In this document: positions 1-5,319 of the stretch, piece by piece
Position numbering within the stretch: position 1 is the stretch's first letter
How the letters are laid out: each line of letters opens with the position of its first letter
Origin: Acidobacteriota bacterium
GTDB taxonomy: Bacteria > Acidobacteriota > Terriglobia > Terriglobales > Acidobacteriaceae
Direction of reading: 5' to 3'
NCBI GenBank assembly: GCA_021841795.1
Contig: JAKCDN010000104.1
Span: forward strand, 1 to 9,131
Length of the DNA: 9,131 nt
Translations under genes and position numbers: made by a program
The notes under the pieces: generated by a model
The model's database searches: none
Told to the model about the DNA's origin: nothing
What the model saw: the letters and a program-made list of their open reading frames with translations, nothing else

Positions 1-1389
1 AATTGGAATTTGCGAGTTCGACGGGGAGGGGATCGCGCCCGGCACGACAAAGCTGCTCTTGTCGTAGTCGTAATGCACGAACAGGTTGTCAGTTTTACCC
101 AGGTTCTGATCGATGCGCACGTCGAACTGGTTGGTCTGCTGGGTCTGTCTCGCGTTGTAGGTGTAGTTATTCACGGCATTCGAATTGGTTGGCAACGGCA
201 GCAACGACACAATCAGACTGGCCGGTTTATCAAGATATGCGGTGGGAATCTGATTTCCAGCAAATGCATTGCGGGTAGTTACACTACCTGTCGTCGTTGT
301 TGAAAAGGGATTGTAAATCGTGGCGGGAAATGCGCTGAAATTTCCACTCTGCACCATCTGCACCTCAGCCGGGGTCAGAATCGTGGATGTCGAGGTAATA
401 GGCTGCGTGAATCGGATGCCCTCATAGTCGCCAAAGAAGAAGGTGTGATTTTTTCGGATTGGTCCGCCGAATGTAAATCCAAACTCATTGCGATGAAAGG
501 GCGGACGAGCAATATGGTTGAGGTTGTTAAAGAAGTCATTGGCGTTAAAAGCCGTGTTGCGCACGAACTCCCAGGCATCGCCGTGGAGAGCATTGCTGCC
601 TGCCTTGGTCGCGACTTCGGTAACTGTTCCTGCGGCGTTCCCATATTCGGCGGAATAGTTGCTCGTCATCACGCGATATTCCTGAATGGAATCGACTACG
701 GGCACGATGACCAGTGTATTCAGCCAAAGCATGCGATCAAAGACGCCGTCGACCTGATAGCTGTTGCCGGCGGCCACCGAACCGTTCACGGAGTAATTGT
801 CGCCGCCGCGCATGGCATAGCCGCTCCCACCAGCGGCCAAGTTGCTGGCCGTGCCCATATGAGCCCCAGGCGTCAGCAATACAAGATCGGTAAAGTCACG
901 GCTGGCCAGGGGAAGGGCCAGCATCTGCCGGGAATCGACCAGCGATGACACGGTCGAAGTTTGCGTCTGCAGGAGCGGCGCGGCTCCGGTGACCGCTACG
1001 GTTTGCGTCTCCTCTCCGATATGTAACTGCATATCGACCGTGACGGTGGTAGCAAGGGCCAACTGCACGCCGGTCCTCTTTACCTGCTCAAAGCCCGCCT
1101 TTGAGATGGTGATTGAGTAGCTACCGGGCGGCAGAGCGTAACCAACATATTCCCCGCTGGAGTTGGTTTTTACAGCGCGGGTAAACTGAGTCGCCTCATT
1201 GACCAGTTTTACGTCGGCATCCGTGACCACGGCTCCAGTCTGGTCAGTGACCGTGCCGGCAATGGTTGCCGTTACCTGCGCATGGACCGGGGTAACGGAA
1301 GACACGAGACCGATTCCTGCGAACACAACTGCCATTATTGCCACATAGAAGCTAGCATTTCCTCTATGCATGGTTTCTAATTTTTTCAT
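1..1389 (-). CDS. TonB-dependent outer-membrane receptor with carboxypeptidase-regulatory-like N-terminal domain (5' part, runs off the left edge)
   Basis: The frame is open from the start codon to the window edge: 463 residues, the N-terminal part of a protein family that is usually about 1000-1200 long. Residues 1-37 form a Sec signal peptide (MKK start, hydrophobic core about 14-32, cleavage after VHA before Gln38). Residues about 39-122 form a carboxypeptidase-regulatory-like beta-sandwich (AGTVTDQTGAVV, SSGEYVGYALPPGSYSI). A TonB-box-like stretch follows at 126-133 (EETQTVAV), then a plug domain to about 265 (VDGVFD at 213-218, IQEYRVMTSNYSAEYG at 235-250). The barrel begins near 270 with the acidobacterial pattern HRNEFGFTFGGPI. 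The family imports bulky ligands across the outer membrane using TonB-ExbBD energy. The sulfatase gene lies 90 bp upstream on the same strand, so a sulfated glycan or ester is a reasonable guess as ligand. No SusD-like gene is visible. The family is sure; the ligand is not. Confidence 0.93.
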   Translation of the reverse strand, partial: MKKLETMHRGNASFYVAIMAVVFAGIGLVSSVTPVHAQVTATIAGTVTDQTGAVVTDADVKLVNEATQFTRAVKTNSSGEYVGYALPPGSYSITISKAGFEQVKRTGVQLALATTVTVDMQLHIGEETQTVAVTGAAPLLQTQTSTVSSLVDSRQMLALPLASRDFTDLVLLTPGAHMGTASNLAAGGSGYAMRGGDNYSVNGSVAAGNSYQVDGVFDRMLWLNTLVIVPVVDSIQEYRVMTSNYSAEYGNAAGTVTEVATKAGSNALHGDAWEFVRNTAFNANDFFNNLNHIARPPFHRNEFGFTFGGPIRKNHTFFFGDYEGIRFTQPITSTSTILTPAEVQMVQSGNFSAFPATIYNPFSTTTTGSVTTRNAFAGNQIPTAYLDKPASLIVSLLPLPTNSNAVNNYTYNARQTQQTNQFDVRIDQNLGKTDNLFVHYDYDKSSFVVPGAIPSPSNSQIPI

Positions 1390-1394
1390 CATCG

Positions 1395-1400
1395 CCTCCT
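1395..1400 (-). promoter_or_regulatory. Ribosome binding site choosing between two adjacent ATG codons of the receptor gene
   Basis: On the minus strand a full AGGAGG stands just before two consecutive ATGs (1392-1390 and 1389-1387). The spacing is 2 nt to the first and 5 nt to the second. A 5-nt gap is within the normal range and 2 nt is not, so the second ATG at 1389 is preferred. The choice changes the protein by one Met. Confidence 0.7.
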
Positions 1401-1479
1401 TGATTGTTGCTTGCGTTGCACTGGCAAACCGACGGGGCTTGTTGATCGCCGACAGTTTCGCGGCCGGCCGGCGCGTTTC

Positions 1480-2997
1480 CTATGTTGGGCAATGCCACTT
1501 CAGAAGCTTGTCCCGCAGGGCGTCCGCAACGGGACCGTAGGCGGGATCGCCGGCGAGATTATGCAGTTCCTCGGGGTCCGTTTTCAGGTTGTATAACTCC
1601 GGAATATCGTGAAGCCAGTAGGTGAATTTCCATTGGCCATCTCGGATCATGGCCTTGGGCTGGCGGCCACCCAGTTCGTACTCCGCGTAGACTGGCCCGG
1701 CCTCAAACCCGTGTGACATTTCACGCAGCAGCGGCGCCAGGCTGACGCCGTCGTTCGGACTTATCTGCTCAATCCCTGCAAGCTCGGTCAGAGTCGCCGA
1801 AAGCGAAACCAGACTCACCGGAGTATCGCAGTCTGCAGACCCGCGGCCGGGTATGCGTATCAAGAGGGGTACGCCGCATGAACCCTCGTAGAACTGAAAT
1901 TTCTGCCATAGCCCGAGATCGCCAAGCATTTCACCGTGGTCGGAGGTGTAACAGATGATCGTGTCGTTTTCCAGGCCAAGTTCGTGCAATGCGCCGACGA
2001 TCTGCCCCAGGCAATCATCCATTTGCGCCAGGCTCGCGTAGTAGAAGGCAATGCGTTCCCGTGCGGCGGACGGATCGCGCAACTCCGGCGTTGGCGCGTT
2101 AAATTCGATGGAGCGAACGACCGGCTTCGGTAATTTGCTCTTGTCGGCCTTGCCGTAACTGTTCGGCAATTTCATCTGCGCGGGGTGAAACATGTCTGCG
2201 AAGCGCTGCGCCGGCATGAATGGGTCGTGGGGCTTGAGGAACGAAGAAATCAGAAAGAACGGCTGCCCGGACGATGAAAAATTGCGCAGAAAGCGCACGG
2301 ACTCGCGGGCTACAAAGCTCTCGAAGTGGTCTTTTTCTTCAAGCAGCGAGACCCCGCCGACAGCAACCGAGCCCAAGCGGCCATCCAACGTGCGATGGCC
2401 GTTCCAGGGATCGCCTTCCCCGCGCCACAAGGAGTCGATTTCCGGCAAGCCGGACCCGGAGTTGGTCTGGCCCAGCTCGTCGGCGTAAAGCTGCAGCTTG
2501 GGGCCGAGGTACTGGAACCAATCATTGAAATCGAGTTTGTATTGGAACCCGTGGGTCTGCGCATCGACGAAGTGCATCTTGCCGATGAGGCCGGTCATAT
2601 AACCCGCGTGGTTGAAGTGATGGGCCATTGTCAGATGCGAAGGCAGAAACGGAGTGCTGTTGTTCTGCGTCTCGAGATGATGGCTGTACAAGCCGGTCAT
2701 CATGGAAGCGCGGGATGGCGCGCACACGGGGTTGTTACAGTAGGCGCTGGAGAACCGGACGGATTGGGCGGCCAGCGTATCCAGATTCGGCGTCCTGGCA
2801 ACGGGGTCGCCATAGGCTCCCATGCAGCTTCGCTTATGCTGGTCGGACATCAGGAGCAAGACGTTGGGGGGCCGCTTTGCGGATGGAATCTGCGCCGGTT
2901 GAGCGACTGGATCGTCGGCCCTGGCCCGCGCCGGTACTCCTGCCGCTGCCGACAGGGACAACAGCGATGTGCCTGCCAGAAACTGTCTCCGATCCAT
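1480..2997 (-). CDS. Tat-exported Cys-type (formylglycine-dependent) sulfatase
   Basis: 505 residues, a normal full length for a type I sulfatase of the alkaline-phosphatase superfamily, which hydrolyses sulfate esters. The N-terminus is a twin-arginine signal (DRRQFLAG at 2-9, Ala-rich core, likely cleavage after ARARA at 27). The metal-site start PNVLLLMSDQ gives Asp52. The active-site motif CAPSR is at 92-96, and its Cys would be turned into formylglycine; bacterial enzymes with Cys here use FGE or anSME, and neither gene is in the window. Other family residues are GKMHF (Lys140, His142), KPHDPF (His257), DHGE (Asp353, His354) and Lys366 in LWQKFQFYEGS. The C-terminal ELYNLKTDPEELHNLA is typical. 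Choline-sulfatase-like and arylsulfatase-like enzymes share these features, so the substrate is open. The start at 2997 is chosen because it directly precedes the Tat motif and has AGGAG 6 nt upstream; an ATG 34 codons earlier would bury the signal. The receptor gene follows on the same strand. Confidence 0.94.
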   Translation of the reverse strand: MDRRQFLAGTSLLSLSAAAGVPARARADDPVAQPAQIPSAKRPPNVLLLMSDQHKRSCMGAYGDPVARTPNLDTLAAQSVRFSSAYCNNPVCAPSRASMMTGLYSHHLETQNNSTPFLPSHLTMAHHFNHAGYMTGLIGKMHFVDAQTHGFQYKLDFNDWFQYLGPKLQLYADELGQTNSGSGLPEIDSLWRGEGDPWNGHRTLDGRLGSVAVGGVSLLEEKDHFESFVARESVRFLRNFSSSGQPFFLISSFLKPHDPFMPAQRFADMFHPAQMKLPNSYGKADKSKLPKPVVRSIEFNAPTPELRDPSAARERIAFYYASLAQMDDCLGQIVGALHELGLENDTIICYTSDHGEMLGDLGLWQKFQFYEGSCGVPLLIRIPGRGSADCDTPVSLVSLSATLTELAGIEQISPNDGVSLAPLLREMSHGFEAGPVYAEYELGGRQPKAMIRDGQWKFTYWLHDIPELYNLKTDPEELHNLAGDPAYGPVADALRDKLLKWHCPT

Positions 2998-3003
2998 CCT
3001 GAT

Positions 3004-3008
3004 CTCCT
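3004..3008 (-). promoter_or_regulatory. Ribosome binding site deciding the sulfatase start
   Basis: AGGAG on the minus strand is separated by 6 nt (ATCAGG) from the ATG at 2997. It supports that start over the longer frame opening at 3099, which would put 34 charged and mixed residues before the twin-arginine motif. Confidence 0.75.
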
Positions 3009-3105
3009 GATTTGTCTCTTTTTCACGGGCTGACGGGTTCGGTCCCATTGCCTGAGGAAGAATGATTGCGCCGGTTAAAGCTTGTGAAGGTGGAAACACG
3101 GTTTA

Positions 3106-3132
3106 GGGCCGGCCCAGGCGCCGAGATCGGCG
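3106..3132. promoter_or_regulatory. Two GC-rich palindromes in the divergent promoter gap
   Basis: GGGCCGGCCC at 3106-3115 is a perfect 10-bp palindrome. Three bases later CGCCGA-GA-TCGGCG at 3119-3132 is a 6-bp inverted repeat with a 2-nt centre. Both lie between the divergent sulfatase and membrane-regulator genes, upstream of the sulfatase start. They may be part of the control region. In GC-rich DNA short palindromes are common, so the weight is low. Confidence 0.25.
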
Positions 3133-3144
3133 GTAAGCTCTGAT

Positions 3145-3170
3145 GAATCATGGCCATAGATAAATGATTC
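3145..3170. promoter_or_regulatory. Inverted repeat GAATCAT-N12-ATGATTC, candidate operator
   Basis: The 7-bp arms (3145-3151 and 3164-3170) match perfectly around a 12-nt AT-leaning spacer that contains ATAGATAA. The element sits in the gap between the divergent genes, 9 bp from a second and stronger dyad. The arm centres are 19 bp apart, close to two helical turns, which suits a dimeric regulator. No known binding consensus is recognised. Confidence 0.4.
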
Positions 3171-3178
3171 CGGTACAC

Positions 3179-3195
3179 CTTTACACGGTGTAAAG
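3179..3195. promoter_or_regulatory. Perfect operator-like dyad CTTTACAC-G-GTGTAAAG between divergent genes
   Basis: An 8-bp inverted repeat has a single central G (arms 3179-3186 and 3188-3195). A further TACAC at 3174-3178 repeats the left arm core 8 bp upstream. It lies 102 bp before the chosen start of the membrane regulator and 182 bp before the sulfatase start, where an operator for either or both would be expected. The regulator that binds it cannot be read from the sequence. The divergent ToxR-like protein is one candidate; a TetR-type repressor encoded elsewhere is another. Confidence 0.5.
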
Positions 3196-3296
3196 CGCAG
3201 TTGGCGGAAGTGGATGCGAGGGTTTGCCTAGTCCGTATCCGCGTGCTAGACTTCCGCTCTGAAACGATCTCTGTCCGAATTGCCGCGGAGTTTGCA

Positions 3297-4691
3297 ATGG
3301 CTACGGGGTTGGCCCAGAAACGAGGGGTGATCGCTGCCCCGGACGAGGCCCTAAAGAGCCTGGGGCAAAATTCCGGGTCAGCGGCGGAGGTTGAGCTGGT
3401 TGGCCGCGTTCTTGCGACACCGGCGTTTGCGAGATCCCCTTTTCTTACCCGGTTCCTGGTTTATATCTGCGACCGAAAGTTCAGCGGACGCGCCGAAGAG
3501 ATCAGTGAGTATCAGATCGGAGTGAGGGCGCTCGGGCGTCCGGACTCGTACAATCCCAGCGAGGACAACATTGTCCGCAACTACGCGCGTATTCTGCGCA
3601 AGCGATTAGAGGAGTACTTTGCCGGCGAGGGGCGCAAGGAGCCGCTGCGGGTCGTAATTCCGATTGGCCATTATGTTCCGATCTTCGAGCCAAATCTTGC
3701 GACTTCGGGGATGGTGACGGAGGAGGACGGCAATCCGCCGGTCACGACATCTGCTTTGATCGCCGCCCCGGATGCACAGGATGAGAAGCGTCCGCGGTGG
3801 CGCGGCCTGCGGTTGGCCGGCATTGGAGTTGGCGGAGTTCTGGCCGCGGCGATTGGAGTGCTGGCCTTTCATCTGCTGCACCCGGCGGCGCCCGGCAGCC
3901 TCAACGACCTTCTCTGGGCGGAGATCTTCAATCGCAACCGTATAACGTATCTGGTTCCGGGCGACAGCGGACTGGCGATGATGCAGGAGATTACAGGTCG
4001 AGAAGTTCACCTGAGCGACTACATTGCCGGCGACCTGGACGAGAAGTTTCACGACTTCAATCTGGCTGCTGCGCGCAAGGGCATGGAATACGGATTCGAC
4101 CGCGTCGCCAATTTCACCAGCAAGGCCGACCTTTCAATTGCGACCAGAATGGCGGAGCGCGCACAGACCTACGGTGGCAGGCTCACGCTTTGCTACGCGC
4201 GCTACATGAACATGGAGAACTTCAAAGACTCGAACGTGATCCTGGTGGGAGGACCGCGGGCTAATCCATGGGATGAGCTGTTCGAACCGGAGTCGAACTT
4301 CCGCATGGTCTTTCCGGTGCGCGGGGACGGGATTCACTTTGACCCTCGCGATTTTGTGAACAAGTCTCCGCGGGCAGGCGAGCAGGCCGACTATGTAAGT
4401 CAGATTGACGATAACCAGTCGCGGACGTATGCACTGATCTCCTTTCTTCCTGAACCGGCCGGCAGCGGAAATGCCCTGCTGATCGAAGGCCAGGGAATGG
4501 CAGGCACCCAGGCGGCAGGAGACTTTCTGACGGACCAGCATCAGATGGAACCGGTTCTGCGCCAAGCACTGCGACCCAACGGAAGCATTGGCCCCTTCGA
4601 GGTCTTGCTGGAGGCGCGAACTGTGGGCACGAATGAGATTCAGTCGCGCGTGGTGCTGGAACGCTTTGAAGTTGCAAAGGCTTCGGAGTAG
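3297..4691 (+). CDS. Membrane-anchored ToxR/OmpR-like putative regulator with an unknown periplasmic domain
   Basis: 464 residues from ATG 3297, which has GGAG 6 nt upstream; the frame also opens at a TTG at 3201 that lacks a comparable site. Residues about 32-131 form one domain. Its second half (NIVRNYARILRKRLEEYF, then LRVVIPIGHYVPIF) copies the OmpR/PhoB order of a recognition helix with LRKRL followed by a wing beta-hairpin ending in GxY. After a loose, charged linker comes one TM helix at about 170-194, preceded by KRPRWRGLR; by the positive-inside rule the N-terminus is cytoplasmic. Residues 195-464 would be periplasmic, with no family recognised. Visible marks there are NVILVGGPRANPW (313-325) and LLIEGQGMAGT (394-404). 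The topology is that of one-component ToxR/CadC regulators. The N-terminal domain type recurs in Acidobacteria, also in proteins not proven to bind DNA. The divergent sulfatase/receptor genes suggest they are its targets, which is inference. Confidence 0.8.
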   Translation: MATGLAQKRGVIAAPDEALKSLGQNSGSAAEVELVGRVLATPAFARSPFLTRFLVYICDRKFSGRAEEISEYQIGVRALGRPDSYNPSEDNIVRNYARILRKRLEEYFAGEGRKEPLRVVIPIGHYVPIFEPNLATSGMVTEEDGNPPVTTSALIAAPDAQDEKRPRWRGLRLAGIGVGGVLAAAIGVLAFHLLHPAAPGSLNDLLWAEIFNRNRITYLVPGDSGLAMMQEITGREVHLSDYIAGDLDEKFHDFNLAAARKGMEYGFDRVANFTSKADLSIATRMAERAQTYGGRLTLCYARYMNMENFKDSNVILVGGPRANPWDELFEPESNFRMVFPVRGDGIHFDPRDFVNKSPRAGEQADYVSQIDDNQSRTYALISFLPEPAGSGNALLIEGQGMAGTQAAGDFLTDQHQMEPVLRQALRPNGSIGPFEVLLEARTVGTNEIQSRVVLERFEVAKASE

Positions 4692-4734
4692 CGCAGGGGA
4701 CGAGGGTTTTTCCGCGGCGATAGGTTTGCGCGGG

Positions 4735-4754
4735 ACCGGGCGCGAAAGCGCGGT
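4735..4754 (+). other. Hairpin with GNRA (GAAA) tetraloop just after the membrane-regulator gene
   Basis: GCGC-GAAA-GCGC (4740-4751) is extended by ACC/GGT across a two-G bulge (4735-4754). It lies 44 bp after the stop codon and could stabilise the 3' end of that mRNA or belong to a structured RNA. It has no T-tract, so it is not called a terminator. Confidence 0.35.
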
Positions 4755-4782
4755 GTGGCTGTGGGCGGATTCCCGGCGCGGG

Positions 4783-4804
4783 TTTGCACTAGAGATGGTG
4801 CAAA
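4783..4804. repeat. Dyad TTTGCAC-N8-GTGCAAA, copy 1 of 2
   Basis: The 7-bp arms (4783-4789, 4798-4804) match perfectly around an 8-nt spacer TAGAGATG. The first 20 bases match a second copy 42 bp downstream at 16 positions. The inner form TGCACT-N6-GGTGCA resembles the NtrC enhancer consensus TGCAC-N7-GTGCA, but the spacer is one base too long in both copies. Confidence 0.5.
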
Positions 4805-4824
4805 AAGCAGGATTTCAGGGCTTA

Positions 4825-4846
4825 TTTGCACTGAGGGTGGTGCATT
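4825..4846. repeat. Dyad TTTGCAC-N8-GTGCATT, copy 2 of 2
   Basis: The second copy has the same layout as the first: TGCAC/GTGCA arms (4827-4831, 4840-4844) with an 8-nt spacer TGAGGGTG. The outer pair is lost (T-T). The start-to-start distance to the first copy is exactly 42 bp, four helical turns, so both would face the same side of the DNA. It may be a protein-binding pair or a pair of RNA hairpins. Confidence 0.5.
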
Positions 4847-4888
4847 TCCGCGGGTTGAGCCCCCTAAAAAATGTTTTGGGTGGATCCT

Positions 4889-4909
4889 GAAAATAAGTTG
4901 TTTATTTTC
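4889..4909. promoter_or_regulatory. AT-rich inverted repeat GAAAATAA-GTTGT-TTATTTTC
   Basis: Two perfect 8-bp arms flank a 5-nt spacer, inside the AT-rich island of the convergent gap. A TTGCGCAA palindrome follows at 4916-4923, and a possible -10-like TAAAAT at 4936-4941 has no matching -35. It could be an operator or a weak hairpin. The lack of GC pairs argues against an intrinsic terminator. Confidence 0.35.
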
Positions 4910-5133
4910 TGCGGTTTGCGCAATGTTAAATCGACTAAAATATTTGTTTTCTATGGCTTGTGGCCAGAATCTAGACAGCAAAGGGGTTAGGGGCGACGGC
5001 GACGGCTGCAGGGCACGGCCTGCTGCCGGCGTCTCTTCGCTTTCCGGAGCGGGTTGACTGCTGACTGGGTCTATTGTGCGCCGGATGGGGGAAATTGTCG
5101 GCAAGGTTTCTGGGGATTTTTTTGCGGGATTGC

Positions 5134-5162
5134 GGGTGGGGTGGGGGTGGCAGGGCGGGGGG
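5134..5162 (+). other. G-quadruplex-forming motif
   Basis: Five G-runs of 3, 4, 5, 3 and 6 bases are joined by loops of 1, 1, 5 and 1 bases on the plus strand. This meets the strict four-run rule with very short loops and should fold stably in DNA, or in RNA made from the plus strand. It lies between the ends of two converging genes. Confidence 0.6.
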
Positions 5163-5224
5163 TTGACGCTGTGAGCCATTTATCACGGCGAAAAACGCTA
5201 CACGGCTAAGGTTTACGCTATCCA

Positions 5225-5247
5225 AGGTGCCCGGAAGCGAGGCACCT
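5225..5247 (-). terminator. Hairpin downstream of the ABC exporter gene, weak terminator candidate
   Basis: AGGTGCC and GGCACCT form a perfect 7-bp stem with a 9-nt loop, 73 bp after the transporter stop on the minus strand. The bases that follow in the direction of transcription (TGGATAGCG) are not a T-tract, so if it ends transcription it is not a textbook intrinsic terminator. Confidence 0.25.
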
Positions 5248-5319
5248 GGGGCAACCATTTTCAGGGGGAGAGCTGGCTTTGCTGGTGCGTGGGGAGCGGC
5301 GGGGTGCGCGGGCGGGGGT

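Larger units (their letters stand above)
4692..5319. other. Convergent intergenic region, no credible gene, rich in inverted repeats
   Basis: This 628-bp stretch separates two genes that end towards each other. Reading frames here have no start signals and give Pro/Ser/Arg-rich products, so no protein gene is called. The left third carries closely spaced hairpins, including a pair of near-identical dyads. About 4866-4955 is AT-rich, unlike its surroundings. The right third is strongly G-rich on the plus strand. Another hairpin is GGC-T-GCAGG / CCTGC-T-GCC (5004-5027), with one T-T mismatch. A stem with one G-T pair lies at 5167-5190. No classical stem-plus-T-tract terminator was found for either flanking gene. 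Confidence 0.6.

Noticed and set aside
1461..1470. CGGCCGGCCG palindrome between sulfatase and receptor as a terminator
   Set aside because: It has no loop and no T-tract and is short; palindromes like this are common at this GC content.
2326..3033. 235-codon plus-strand frame opposite the sulfatase
   Set aside because: It lies entirely over the sulfatase N-terminal half and its start codon, shows no known motif, and is explained by codon bias of the true gene.
2998..3099. Longer sulfatase start at 3099
   Set aside because: It would add 34 residues before the twin-arginine motif. The internal ATG at 2997 has a good AGGAG at 6 nt and yields a proper Tat signal.
3201..3296. TTG start giving 32 extra residues to the membrane regulator
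   Set aside because: TTG is rare, no clear SD lies before it, and it begins only 6 bp after the operator-like dyad. ATG 3297 has GGAG at 6 nt.
4785..4844. True NtrC enhancer sites
   Set aside because: Both copies have a spacer of 8 between TGCAC and GTGCA; NtrC sites have 7. No convincing -24/-12 promoter was seen nearby.
4640..5179. 179-codon minus-strand frame in the convergent gap
   Set aside because: It has no SD sequence, a Pro/Ser/Arg-rich composition and no domain, and it overlaps the 3' end of the membrane-regulator gene antisense.
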